NCBI GenBank assembly: GCA_003561535.1
Contig: PWWI01000232.1
Span: 1 to 64,000 of the forward strand
Source of the DNA: Nitriliruptoraceae bacterium
GTDB lineage: Bacteria; Actinomycetota; Nitriliruptoria; Nitriliruptorales; Nitriliruptoraceae
Direction of reading: 5' to 3'
DNA length: 64,000 bases
Below the pieces are notes generated by a model. The model saw nothing but the letters and a program-made list of their open reading frames with translations, was not told where the DNA came from and searched no databases. Shown here piece after piece: positions 10,001-17,681 of the stretch. Within the stretch, counting starts at the first letter, position 1; each line of letters begins with the position of its first letter. A program made the translations under genes and the position numbers.

Positions 10001-10440
10001 CGGACCCAGCCGTAGGCCCGCGACGGCTGCCAGGTCGAGCGGAAGGCGAGGCCCCAGCCAGCGTGCTCCTCCTCGAGCACGAGCGCATCACCGAGGACCT
10101 GCTTGCGGAGCACCCGGCGACAGCCGGGTTCGACGTGACGGGCGAAGGGCTGCCAGAGTTGTCGCTGTCCGTCGACGTCGCGAACCACCAGCGTCACCGG
10201 GCCCGAGACGTCGACCGCCCGGTGCAACCGGTCGTCGGTCTCGTAGGGCAGCACCGCCCGGTCGGCGTCGATGCGACCGGCCGTGAGTGGTCCGGCGCTG
10301 GAGACGAACATCCACAGGTCGCTGTCGGAGACCACCGACATGAGGAAGGGCTCCATGCGCTCCAGCCCATCGATCCGGTACCAGTCAGCGCCGTCGACGC
10401 GGACCAGCGTCCCGGTCACCCCGACACGATCCGTCGTCAT
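7087..10440 (-). CDS. Putative beta-glucan phosphorylase (GH94/GH149/GH161-like)
   Basis: Large protein of 1117 residues, without signal peptide. The sequence TQRPEWNDANNAL has its Asp at residue 638 and resembles the catalytic DWNDG of GH94 phosphorylases. Long helical segments around it (NYEGNWRDIFQNWEAL, GYWGDHQIVYLHRLL, GMYGYEGLGSIYWHM) suit an alpha/alpha barrel. The length fits the GH149 and GH161 beta-1,3-oligoglucan phosphorylases (about 1100 residues). The neighbours (GH16, two GH3, ABC importer) support phosphorolysis of imported oligoglucans to glucose 1-phosphate. The start was chosen for GAGAGG 7 nt upstream; an ATG at 10455 overlapping the GH3 stop (ATGA) is the alternative. Family assignment is by motif, length and context only. 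Confidence 0.6.
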   Translation of the reverse strand: MTTDRVGVTGTLVRVDGADWYRIDGLERMEPFLMSVVSDSDLWMFVSSAGPLTAGRIDADRAVLPYETDDRLHRAVDVSGPVTLVVRDVDGQRQLWQPFARHVEPGCRRVLRKQVLGDALVLEEEHAGWGLAFRSTWQPSRAYGWVRTSELVDLRGVGGSYEVLDGLLDVMPAGVDAATEQLTSNLVDAYKRSETGRWGTVAIYTLETLITDRAEPAESLSATVVWSTGFEGARLHLDERVIDSVRAGRPHPTSELLTGRRGAYLRHGRVDLGAAMSASWMLVVDTGLGQAALLDTIRVADDPESRKLVTEDARAGSERLAALLAGADGRQHTGDPIADAHHLSNVLFNCMRGGVFPHGYLLPVADLLDFLAVHNLEVSRRHGQTLAAQGPSVSLDVLHRLATDGDDPDLLRLVLEYLPLTFSRRHGDPSRPWNRFSIRVTTDEGDELLNYEGNWRDIFQNWEALLRSYPRYLPHAVAKFLNASTVDGHNAYRISRAGIDWEVPDPHDPWGNIGYWGDHQIVYLHRLLQGWQATEPEGPLAWLQRPIFTYADVPYRLSGHEEMLRDPRATITFDREAAAAVDARVARLGADGRLVHAGDALVRVTLAEKLLVPALAKLSSYVAGGGIWMNTQRPEWNDANNALAGYGLSMVTLYQLERYLSDIRGLLVSSGGIVTLTRPVVAWLTELATALTEHDPVAAVGDPVARRRLLDGLGRAGEAHRERTRSGFDPTAVDVEVPVVAGFIDHALAHLVATIATARRPDGLYHAYNLVAFPSPDRVEITHLPAMLEGQVAVLGTSALTASAALEVVEALFSSELYRADQGSFLLYPAARRAAFLDRNTVPPAVMEQHPELRALVGKGSSGVLDVDAAGAVHFRPGLANARDLDAALEALGTDAAVREQIRDVYEQLFDHHAFTGRSGGMYGYEGLGSIYWHMVAKLLLAIQERYLAEAARDGPEDTIEGLAAVYRRVRDGLGFRKDPATFGAVPTDCYSHTPAHSGAQQPGMTGQVKEEVITRLGELGLVIDAGTLSFGRPLLSPGELWSGGLDTGPGYSCTVCQTPVLVRPGDRDLVRLRYGDGQVVERDGRSMSRKESAALFGRTGEISEVEFVTTAVPVEP

Positions 10441-10451
10441 CCGTTTGCCTC

Positions 10452-12431
10452 TCATCCCTCGCAGCTCGCCGCTCCAGGGAGCAGCCTTCCGTCGATGCCC
10501 AAGCCGTAGCCGTAGGGGTAGACCGCGCCATCGCAGGCATCCGACCTCACGCGGTCGAGGACACCGACGTCCTCCGGCCACGTGAAGGACAGACGCCCAC
10601 CGACCGGCTCCGCTCCGGTCAGCACGTCCACGACCCCGGCCCCCTCGGTGCCGGGCAGCCACGCCACGACGATGGCGTCCGCCAGCGTCGCGATCTCACC
10701 CAGCACCAGCGGGCGACCCGTCACCAGCACGACCACCAGCCGGTCCACCCGCTGGTGCAGCCGACGGACGACCTCGAGCTCCTGCTCCGACAGCGCGAGC
10801 CGATCGGTGTCACCCGCACCTTCCGCGTAGGGCCGCTCGCCCACCACGGCGATGCCGACCGGGGCGCGCTCGTCCTCCGCCAGCGAGGCGAAGCGACCGG
10901 TCCGGTCGTAGACGAGCGGCCCGTCGAGTGCCTCCTCGAGCGCCTCCAAGATGGTCGTTCCCTGGGTGGTCGCACCGCTGCCGCCCTGCCAGCTGATGGT
11001 CCAGCCACCCGACTGGATACCGATGTCGTTGGCTGCCGGACCCGCGACGAGGAGCGGCTCTGGGTCAGCCGCGTCCAAGGGCAACGTCGCTCCATCGGTC
11101 TCGAGCAGCACGACGGAGCGAGCGACCGCCTGCCTCGCCAACTGCCGGTGCTCGTCGGAGCCGATCAGCTCGATCAGCTCGGGCGAGGTCGACGGGCGAT
11201 CGAACAAGCCCATCGCGAACTTGACGGTGAGGACGCGCCGGACGGCCTCGTCGATCCGCTCCTCCTCGATGTCACCCTGCTCGACCGCACCACCCAGTGC
11301 GGTGAGGAACAGCTCGTAGTGGGTGGGCACCATGACCAGGTCGATACCGGCGTTGATCGACTGCACGACGGAGCCGTAGTAGTCCCCCGGCAGGACCTGG
11401 TCGACCGCTCCCCAGTCCGAGACGAGCAGCCCCTCGAAGCCGAGCTCGTCACGGAGCAGATCGGTCAGCAGGTACCGGTCACCGTGCACCTTGCCGTTCT
11501 CCCAGCTCGAGTACGAGGCCATCACCGTGATCGCACCGGCATCGAACGCGGCCGGGTAGGGCGCGACGTGGACGGTGCGGAGCTCCTCCTCGCCGGCCAG
11601 CGTCACCCCCTGGTCGATGCGGTAGCCGGACGCGATCGAGGTGTCCCACCCGGTCCCACCGTCGCCGACCCAGTGCTTGGGGGTCGCCAGGACCGAGGTC
11701 TCAGCGGTCAGATCGTCGCCTTGGAGCCCACGGACGAGGGCGGCGCCGAGCTCGCCGACGAGTTCCGGGTCCTCCCCGAACGCCTCGTAGGTCCGGCCCC
11801 ACCGCAGGTCCTGCGGGACCGCGAGCACCGGGGCGTAGTTCCAGCGGATGTCGGTCGCCGCCGTCTCGAGCGCGGTCGCTCGGCCGATCGCTTCGACGAG
11901 CGCCGGGTCCCGCGCCGCACCGAGGCCGACGTTGTGCGGGAAGATCGTCGCGCCGCGGAGGTTGTTGTGCCCGTGGATCGCATCCACGCCGTACAGGACC
12001 GGGATGCCGAGCGGGGTCTCGCCGGCCGCGGCCTGGTAGCTCCCGACCATCTCGCGCCACGCACCAGCAGTGTTGGGGGAGGGCGACCCGCCGCCACCGC
12101 TGAGGATGGCGCCGATCCCGCGCTCAGCTGCGGTCTCCGGGGAGATGGACCCCTTCTCGATCAACGTCATCTGGCCGAGCTTGTCCTCGAGCGTCATACG
12201 TGCCAGCAGGTCGTCGACGCGCTCCGCCACCGGGGCAGACGCGTCCCGGTAGCCCGGGGCGTCCGCCGTGGACTCCGCAGCTGTGTCCTCTGGCTCAGCA
12301 GGAGACGACTCGCCGGTGCACCCGCTCAGGACGATCAGGCACGCGAAGGCCAACGCGACCGAGGTCCGTCGCGTGGCGCGACGAGGGACACCCCAGGATG
12401 CACCGACCGGTGTCGGTCCGAACACCATCAT
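10452..12431 (-). CDS. GH3 family beta-glucosidase / exo-glucanase lipoprotein
   Basis: Protein of 659 residues. An arginine-rich N terminus and a hydrophobic stretch end in the lipobox LSGC (Cys38), so the enzyme should be surface-anchored. The GH3 barrel follows; the nucleophile is Asp339 in LLVSDWGAVDQV. The two-domain form without PA14 resembles exo-1,3/1,4-beta-glucanases. The start (ATGATG) is 5 nt after the permease stop, with only a weak Shine-Dalgarno, so an internal GTG (Val15) is a possible alternative. It probably trims glucan outside the cell, while the other GH3 acts inside. Confidence 0.9.
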   Translation of the reverse strand: MMVFGPTPVGASWGVPRRATRRTSVALAFACLIVLSGCTGESSPAEPEDTAAESTADAPGYRDASAPVAERVDDLLARMTLEDKLGQMTLIEKGSISPETAAERGIGAILSGGGGSPSPNTAGAWREMVGSYQAAAGETPLGIPVLYGVDAIHGHNNLRGATIFPHNVGLGAARDPALVEAIGRATALETAATDIRWNYAPVLAVPQDLRWGRTYEAFGEDPELVGELGAALVRGLQGDDLTAETSVLATPKHWVGDGGTGWDTSIASGYRIDQGVTLAGEEELRTVHVAPYPAAFDAGAITVMASYSSWENGKVHGDRYLLTDLLRDELGFEGLLVSDWGAVDQVLPGDYYGSVVQSINAGIDLVMVPTHYELFLTALGGAVEQGDIEEERIDEAVRRVLTVKFAMGLFDRPSTSPELIELIGSDEHRQLARQAVARSVVLLETDGATLPLDAADPEPLLVAGPAANDIGIQSGGWTISWQGGSGATTQGTTILEALEEALDGPLVYDRTGRFASLAEDERAPVGIAVVGERPYAEGAGDTDRLALSEQELEVVRRLHQRVDRLVVVLVTGRPLVLGEIATLADAIVVAWLPGTEGAGVVDVLTGAEPVGGRLSFTWPEDVGVLDRVRSDACDGAVYPYGYGLGIDGRLLPGAASCEG

Positions 12432-12436
12432 CGAGA

Positions 12437-13513
12437 TCACTTGTCGACACCCGTGATGACGATGCCCTGGATGAAGACGCGCTGGGCGAAGAAGAAGATC
12501 ACCAGCGGGATCGCGAGGGGGATGAACGACGCGGCCATGATCAGCTGCGGCTCCGAGTCGTACACCCCGCTGAAGAAGGTGAGTCCGATGGAGATGGGCT
12601 GGATGTCCCGATTGCTGACGAGGTAGATCAGCGGTCCGAAGAAGTCGTTCCAGGCGAAGAAGAAGTGGAACAGCGAGACCGCGGTCAGCGCCGGGACGGA
12701 CTGCGGCAGGATGACGTAGAAGAAGGTCCTGAGCGCCCCCGCACCGTCGCCCGCCGCCGCCTGCTCCATCTCGGTGGGGATGGTGAAGAAGTACTGGCGG
12801 AGCAAGAACACGTTGTAGGCGTTGGCGAAGAACTGCGGGACGATCAGCGGCAACCAGGTCCCGGTCCAACCGATCCAACTGAAGAAGGCGTAGCTCGGCA
12901 CCTGGGTCACCGCCGGCGGCAGGATGATCGTGGCCATCAGCACCATGAAGAGCACGCCACGTCCTCGGAAACGGAACCTGGAGAAGCCGTAGGCGACGAA
13001 GGCTGAGGAGATCACCGCACCGAAGAGAGTGACGGTGGCGTAGAAGGTGGTCCAGAACAGCAGCCGCGGGAAGTTGATCAACTCCCAGGCCTCGGGGTAG
13101 TTCCCCCACGCCAGCGACAGCGACCGAACGGGCTCCAGGGTGCGCCAGCGGCCCTCCCAGGTGATGAGGCCGGCCTCGGGATCGGACGGGTCGACGAACT
13201 CGCTCGTCTCCCTGCCCCGGGTGACGAGGGCGAGTTCACGGTCCCCGTCGTCGAAGGGCACCTCGAAGACCTCGTACTTCCGATCCTCGAACTCGAAGGT
13301 CGCGATCTCGGTCGGGAGGATCGGGGCATCGGCCACCTGACTGCGCGTCTTCAGCGAGGTGACGCCGGCGTAGGCCAGCGGCATGAGCCACACGGAGAGG
13401 ATGGCCACCGCCAGGGTGGTCACCCCCCAGGTCATGAGCAGGCGCTTGCGCTTGATGCGGGCGGTGACCTCGTCGTAGGTCGTGACCTGACGCCGCGGAA
13501 CGAGGAGGTTCAT
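12437..13513 (-). CDS. Sugar ABC transporter permease, MalG/CebG type
   Basis: Protein of 358 residues, the second inner-membrane subunit of a CUT1 carbohydrate importer. TM1 lies at about residues 29-50, and the remaining five spans follow residue 140. The EAA loop that docks the ATPase reads EQAAAGDGAGALRTFFYVILPQS. An unusual insertion of about 60 residues (70-128, rich in acidic residues and aromatics) lies in the outside loop after TM1; many MalG proteins have a much shorter loop. The start overlaps the stop of the other permease (ATGA). Confidence 0.92.
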   Translation of the reverse strand: MNLLVPRRQVTTYDEVTARIKRKRLLMTWGVTTLAVAILSVWLMPLAYAGVTSLKTRSQVADAPILPTEIATFEFEDRKYEVFEVPFDDGDRELALVTRGRETSEFVDPSDPEAGLITWEGRWRTLEPVRSLSLAWGNYPEAWELINFPRLLFWTTFYATVTLFGAVISSAFVAYGFSRFRFRGRGVLFMVLMATIILPPAVTQVPSYAFFSWIGWTGTWLPLIVPQFFANAYNVFLLRQYFFTIPTEMEQAAAGDGAGALRTFFYVILPQSVPALTAVSLFHFFFAWNDFFGPLIYLVSNRDIQPISIGLTFFSGVYDSEPQLIMAASFIPLAIPLVIFFFAQRVFIQGIVITGVDK

Positions 13514-14508
13514 GTCTGCTCCGCCGAGTAGTAGACCCAGGAGCGGGCCGTGCCGAAGACGACGATGGTGATGGCGAGCGCGACGAAGAAGAGGATCCAG
13601 GCCAGCGTCGCCCCGTAGCCCATCTGCGCGAACTGGAAGGCCTGCTTGTAGAAGTAGATCATGTAGAAGTTCGTGGCTCCCTGGGGGTACCCACTGGTGC
13701 CGTTGAGCACGAAGGGTTGGAGGAAGTACTGCAACAGCCCCACGAGACCGAGCACCAGGTTGTAGAAGATGACCGGGGAGACCATCGGGACCGTGATGTG
13801 CCACATCCGTCGCCACCAGCCGGCACCGTCGATGGACGCCGACTCGTAGAGCGCGGTCGGCACACCCTGGAGTCCGGCGAGGTTGATGAGGATGGCGTTG
13901 CCCAGACCCCAGATCCCGATGAAGGTGTAGGTCAGCGGGATCAACGTCGGGTTGTCCAGCCAGCGGATGCCGTCGACGCCTGTCGCGTCGATACCGAACA
14001 GGAACGAGATCAGGCGGTTCACCCAACCGGTCTGGCTGTTGAGGATCTGCGAGAAGATCAGCGTCGACGCGATGAAGGGCACGACCGACGGCGCGTAGAA
14101 CAGCGTCCGGAACAGGTTCCGGGAGCGCAGGTAGTCAGAGTTGAGGAGGAGCGCGAAGCCGAAGGCGACGACCAACCCGATGGGCAGGTTGATCACCGCG
14201 AACCGCAGGGTCACGATCCACGCCCGCCACACGTTCGGGTCGTTGAACAGTGCCCGCTGCCAGTTCCCGAGGCCGATGAACTCGGCCTCATCGGGCGTGG
14301 CCAGCTGGAAGCTGAGGGTCGAGAAGAACGCCGACGCCACCATCGGCAGTAGGTAGAACAGCAGGAAACCGACCAGCCAGGGCGAGATGAACAGCAGACC
14401 GGCGCGCGCGCGTCGCCGCTCCAGCGGCCCGATCTCCTGTCGCTTCGGGCGTGTGCGGTCGAGCCGCAACCTGCCCCACCCCGCGGGCTTCACCATCGTC
14501 GTCGCCAT
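13510..14508 (-). CDS. Sugar ABC transporter permease, MalF/CebF type
   Basis: Protein of 332 residues with six predicted spans, the first at about residues 38-60 (LLFISPWLVGFLLFYLLPM). It carries the EAA-type loop YESASIDGAGWWRRMWHITVPM of CUT1 permeases. It pairs with the next gene, overlapping it by 4 nt. A GAGGAGG lies upstream of the ATG. The gene follows a strong hairpin that separates it from the binding-protein gene. The imported sugar is probably a beta-gluco-oligosaccharide, judging from the enzymes in the same operon. Confidence 0.93.
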   Translation of the reverse strand: MATTMVKPAGWGRLRLDRTRPKRQEIGPLERRRARAGLLFISPWLVGFLLFYLLPMVASAFFSTLSFQLATPDEAEFIGLGNWQRALFNDPNVWRAWIVTLRFAVINLPIGLVVAFGFALLLNSDYLRSRNLFRTLFYAPSVVPFIASTLIFSQILNSQTGWVNRLISFLFGIDATGVDGIRWLDNPTLIPLTYTFIGIWGLGNAILINLAGLQGVPTALYESASIDGAGWWRRMWHITVPMVSPVIFYNLVLGLVGLLQYFLQPFVLNGTSGYPQGATNFYMIYFYKQAFQFAQMGYGATLAWILFFVALAITIVVFGTARSWVYYSAEQT

Positions 14509-14531
14509 CGGACGCCCTCCTCGATCCCGGG

Positions 14532-14561
14532 TGGGGGCTGGCGGTCACCCGCCAGCCCCCA
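14532..14561 (-). terminator. Intercistronic hairpin between binding protein and permease
   Basis: A perfect 13-bp inverted repeat with a 4-nt loop; arms TGGGGGCTGGCGG and CCGCCAGCCCCCA. There is no T-run after it, and the permease Shine-Dalgarno follows closely. Such hairpins after a binding-protein gene usually stabilise its mRNA or partly stop transcription, so that more binding protein than permease is made. This role is inferred from position. Confidence 0.6.
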
Positions 14562-14574
14562 GATCCGTGGCCAT

Positions 14575-16044
14575 CTACTCGACGAGCGTGCAGGCACCCG
14601 TACCGTCGTAGATGTTCTGAAGGTCGCCCACGAGCTGGTCGAGAGCGGCATCGACGTCGTAGTCGGGATCGACGAAGAGCCGGTTGGTGACGCGGTTGTA
14701 GCAGTCCTGGCTTTCCTGGCTGTTCGGCAGCCCCGCCTCGTGGTTGGGGTTGTCGTTGAAGGCCAGACTCGCCTCGACGACGTCCCAGTTCAGGCCCATA
14801 CCAGCGAACTGACCCTCATCCAACTCGTCGAAGAACGATCCCTGCAGGTCACTACGGGCTGGCATGCCGCCGTAGATCTTCAGCAGGTCGGAAGCCGCCT
14901 CACCGATCAGGTACTGCAGCACGGTGAAGGCCTCATCCGGGTGGTCAGTCGCCCGGGTGATGGTGAAGGTGTCGGCGTGCAGCTTGGCCGTGGTCTGCCC
15001 GAGCGCCGACGGCATCGGCGCCAGGTTCCAGGCATCCTCCAGCTCACCGGTGCAGCAGGTCGCGTACCACAGGTGCACCGCGCTCAGCGCCATGTTGCCG
15101 GAGTTGAACCAGTTCCCGGCATCGAGGAAGTCCGCACCGCCGTAGTCGGCGAAGGGGTAGGTGCCGTCCTCCCATGCGAGGTCCTGGTACCAGCTCATCG
15201 CCTCTCGCCAGTGGTCGGGCATGGTGGCATTGCCATCAGCGTCGACCAGCGCTCCCGGTCCGAACAGCGTTGCGAGACCGCGCATGTCGGTCCACTGGTT
15301 GCCGAATCCGAACTGGACGATGTCGTTGCGGTCGAAGTCCGAGCTGGTCGCGTCGTTGCCGTTGCCGTCGACCGTCAGGAGTTGGGCGAGCTCGCGCAGG
15401 GTGTCGACGTCCCAGTCGACCTCGGTGCCGTCAGGCATGACGTACGGCTCGTCGTAGGCGTCCGGGGGGTAGTTCAGACCCGCCTCGTCGAACAGATCGA
15501 GGTTGTAGAACATGAACTGCGGGAAGACGCCGAAGGGCAGGCCGAGCAGTCCCTCGCCCTCGACCTCGTAGAACTCCACCAGCTCGGGGTCGAAGACCGA
15601 TAGGTCGTACCCGCTCGATTCGACGAGCGGCTCGAGGTCGAGCCAGGCGCCCGGGAAGCCGTCACGCCCCCGGATCCCCACCGGCCCGACGATGTCGGGG
15701 GCATCACCGGCGGCGAGCTGGGGGTTGAGCACACCGTAAGCCGCGTCGTTGTCCACGATCTCGAGCACGAGCTCGATCTCGTCCTGGGAGGCGTTGAAGC
15801 GTTCGACGATCTCCTCCTGCGCGGGGATGGTGTCGACATCCGATCCGGCGCCGAGACCGACGAACCAGCGGATCCGTGTGGTGTCACCGCTCGGTGCCGA
15901 CTCCTCCTCTTCCTCCTCCGACGCGGCCGCGTCGGTGTCGTCCGTGATGTCAGGTTCCTCGGTGGGTGTCGTGCCAGCGCCGCAGGCCGCGAGGAGCAGC
16001 CCGAGGGCCAGTCCCAGAGGCAGCCAGTGTCGTGTCTTTCTCAT
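14575..16044 (-). CDS. Sugar ABC transporter substrate-binding lipoprotein
   Basis: Protein of 489 residues with a lipoprotein signal ending LLAAC (Cys21), followed by a Thr/Glu/Asp-rich tether (residues 24-50) and a type-1 sugar-binding fold. It is the extracellular capture subunit for the two permeases downstream. It is a little longer than typical CebE/MalE proteins. Expression is probably controlled by the tandem CebR-like palindromes at 16191-16215, about 150 bp upstream of its ATG. No ATPase gene is present in the operon, so a shared MsiK-type ATPase encoded elsewhere is expected. Confidence 0.92.
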   Translation of the reverse strand: MRKTRHWLPLGLALGLLLAACGAGTTPTEEPDITDDTDAAASEEEEEESAPSGDTTRIRWFVGLGAGSDVDTIPAQEEIVERFNASQDEIELVLEIVDNDAAYGVLNPQLAAGDAPDIVGPVGIRGRDGFPGAWLDLEPLVESSGYDLSVFDPELVEFYEVEGEGLLGLPFGVFPQFMFYNLDLFDEAGLNYPPDAYDEPYVMPDGTEVDWDVDTLRELAQLLTVDGNGNDATSSDFDRNDIVQFGFGNQWTDMRGLATLFGPGALVDADGNATMPDHWREAMSWYQDLAWEDGTYPFADYGGADFLDAGNWFNSGNMALSAVHLWYATCCTGELEDAWNLAPMPSALGQTTAKLHADTFTITRATDHPDEAFTVLQYLIGEAASDLLKIYGGMPARSDLQGSFFDELDEGQFAGMGLNWDVVEASLAFNDNPNHEAGLPNSQESQDCYNRVTNRLFVDPDYDVDAALDQLVGDLQNIYDGTGACTLVE

Positions 16045-16102
16045 GGGTTCCTTCTTTCTCCCTGTGTCGGCCGCAGCCGACGCTCGATGCTGCAGGTGAA
16101 CT

Positions 16103-16120
16103 GCGGGGCCACTGCCCCGC
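16103..16120 (-). promoter_or_regulatory. Hairpin in leader of the binding-protein gene
   Basis: Perfect 7-bp stem (GCGGGGC / GCCCCGC, loop CACT) between the operators and the binding-protein ATG. There is no U-tract, so it may be an mRNA-stabilising leader structure or chance in GC-rich DNA. Confidence 0.3.
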
Positions 16121-16190
16121 GTTGTCGTGGCCCTCCGGAAGGCGCGAAGCCGCGGCCATCACCAGCCCGCCGGTGCGTTCGTGATGGCAA

Positions 16191-16215
16191 GAGAGCGCTC
16201 CCGGGTGCGCTCCCA
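16191..16215 (-). promoter_or_regulatory. Tandem CebR-like operators upstream of the binding-protein gene
   Basis: Two adjacent 12-mers, GAGAGCGCTCCC (16191-16202) and GGGTGCGCTCCC (16203-16214), each one or two bases from the palindrome GGGAGCGCTCCC. They match the core of the Streptomyces CebR operator TGGGAGCGCTCCCA. The same tandem layout recurs in front of the regulator gene. They probably repress the transport and hydrolase operon until sugar is present. No clear -10/-35 pair was found beside them. Confidence 0.75.
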
Positions 16216-16254
16216 ACATTGCAAATGAACTCGTGCGTCCTCACGTCGTCCCGA

Positions 16255-17301
16255 TCAGTCGTCGCAACCGCAGGAGCGGCGAACGATCAGCTCCGTCGGC
16301 AGGATGATGCGACTCGATGGTTCGGCTCGGCCCTCGGTGAGGTCCACCAGGAGCCGAACGGCTTCCTCACCGGTGCGGCGCACCGGCTGGGCCACCGTGG
16401 TGAGCGGTGGCGAGGTCTCGTAGGCTTCGACCAGCCCGTCGAAGCTGACGACGGCGATGTCGTCGGGGACCCGCAACCCGGCGCCCTTGATCGCCCGCAG
16501 CGCGCCGCGGGCCATCGTGTCCGATGCGCAGAAGATGGCGTCCGGTGGATGGTCGAGCAGCCGGGTTGCCGCCTCGAAGGCGACCGACTCGGTGAAGTCG
16601 GCCTCGACGACCCGGCGTGAGTCGATCTCGATGCCGGCGTCAGCAGCCGCGTCCAGGAAGCCGTTGCGCCGGTCGATACCCGTCGTGGTGTTGGACGGTC
16701 CCGTGATCGTCGCCAGCTTGGAGCGTCCGTGCTCGATGAGGTGACGGGTCCCATCGGCGGCGCCCTCGCGGTTCGATACGTCCACGTGGGAGATGGCGTC
16801 GTAGTCCGGCCGCCCCACCGTGATGAACGGGGTCCGGTCCTGCAGCATCAGGTCGACGAGCGGGTCGGCGGTCGTCGTCGCCGTGACGATGACGCCGTCA
16901 AGCATCCCGTTGGCGATGACGCGCGGGTAGAGATCGAGCTCCTCCCGGCGATCCTCGAACAGGAACAGCGACAGGGTGAGTTCGGCGCGGTTGGCGGCGC
17001 TGGTGATGCCTTGGATGAGGCGGCCGAAGTACGGATCCTGGAACACGTTCCTGACCCGACTCGGGATCACGAGGCCGAAGAGCCCCGTCCGACTCGACAC
17101 CAAGGATCGCGCCGCGCGGTTGGGCCGGTACCCGGTCTCCTCGATCGTCGCCAGGACCCGGCGCTTGACCTCCGGGCTGACCTCGGGGTGGTCGTTGACG
17201 ACCCTGGACACGGTCGAGCGTGAGACTCCTGCGAGCCTCCCGATCTCCTCCAGCGTCAGCCGCTTCACGGTCGTCACCCTATTGATCCGCGCCGACCTCA
17301 T
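16255..17301 (-). CDS. LacI-family regulator, CebR-like
   Basis: Protein of 348 residues. The N-terminal helix-turn-helix with the LacI signature (LTLEEIGRLAGVSRSTVSRV, about residues 15-34) precedes a periplasmic-binding-protein-like ligand domain, and the protein ends in RSCGCDD. The palindromes before this gene and before the transporter suit a regulator of this family, which typically controls itself and the adjacent sugar operon. By the operator match it is closest to CebR, whose inducer is cello-oligosaccharide. Here the enzymes suggest a beta-1,3-glucan oligosaccharide instead (inference). The start is uncertain: ATG 17301 or GTG 17277; neither has a good Shine-Dalgarno. Confidence 0.88.
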   Translation of the reverse strand: MRSARINRVTTVKRLTLEEIGRLAGVSRSTVSRVVNDHPEVSPEVKRRVLATIEETGYRPNRAARSLVSSRTGLFGLVIPSRVRNVFQDPYFGRLIQGITSAANRAELTLSLFLFEDRREELDLYPRVIANGMLDGVIVTATTTADPLVDLMLQDRTPFITVGRPDYDAISHVDVSNREGAADGTRHLIEHGRSKLATITGPSNTTTGIDRRNGFLDAAADAGIEIDSRRVVEADFTESVAFEAATRLLDHPPDAIFCASDTMARGALRAIKGAGLRVPDDIAVVSFDGLVEAYETSPPLTTVAQPVRRTGEEAVRLLVDLTEGRAEPSSRIILPTELIVRRSCGCDD

Positions 17302-17331
17302 GGGCCGGTCGTCGCCATCGGCGTGGTTGGC

Positions 17332-17355
17332 GGGAGCGCTCCTGGGAGCGCTCCC
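17332..17355 (-). promoter_or_regulatory. Tandem CebR-like operators in the regulator leader
   Basis: GGGAGCGCTCCT (17332-17343) runs directly into the perfect palindrome GGGAGCGCTCCC (17344-17355). They lie just after the predicted transcription start of the LacI gene, where a bound repressor would block initiation or clearance. This is a classic autoregulation layout. Confidence 0.8.
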
Positions 17356-17367
17356 GAAACTACTATG

Positions 17368-17396
17368 ACTATGCACACCCGGGGAGTCCGTGTCAA
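17368..17396 (-). promoter_or_regulatory. Sigma-70-type promoter of the LacI regulator
   Basis: On the minus strand TTGACA (17391-17396) is followed after exactly 17 bp by CATAGT (17368-17373). The -35 box is a perfect consensus match and the -10 matches 4 of 6. Transcription would begin near 17361, at the edge of the tandem operators. Confidence 0.7.
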
Positions 17397-17529
17397 CGGT
17401 CGATGCTCACGAATCCGGAACGTCGGGCGGCCGTCGCGTGACCACCCTCGGTTCGGCCTCTGGCCGCTGGTCCTCCTGCTGTGGCTCGCGGTCGAGACAG
17501 GAGGCGCGGCAGCAGGACGGGGTGGGCTT

Positions 17530-17681
17530 CCAGCCGCCGATGGCCGCGCGGCATCCCCGCCGTACCCACCGCGGTCAGCGTGTGGCACGAAACCGGCCAT
17601 CCGTGGCCGCTCCCCGACCCACCAGGCCACGACCACGACCCACGCCGACGACCCACGCCGACGACCCCTGACCGCACGCGT
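17530..17681. repeat. Intergenic repeat copy A
   Basis: This stretch shares long blocks with 23563-23689, including an identical 37-base segment at 17591-17627 and a right end (GACCCCTGACCGCA) at 17663 onward. Copy A also carries a short internal tandem repeat (ACCCACGCCGACG twice, about 17638-17665). No convincing coding potential is seen. The non-coding gap 17397-17785 between the LacI promoter and the glycosyltransferase otherwise holds only a GC-rich hairpin-prone stretch near 17690-17730. Confidence 0.6.

Noticed and set aside
7450-10509. Long open frame of 1019 codons on the plus strand
   Set aside because: It is the antisense of the phosphorylase-like gene. The translation is Arg/Val/Gly/His-rich with no recognisable domain, a known effect of 70% GC DNA.
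10755-12626. 623-codon open frame on the plus strand
   Set aside because: Antisense of the lipoprotein GH3 gene; no domain, biased composition.
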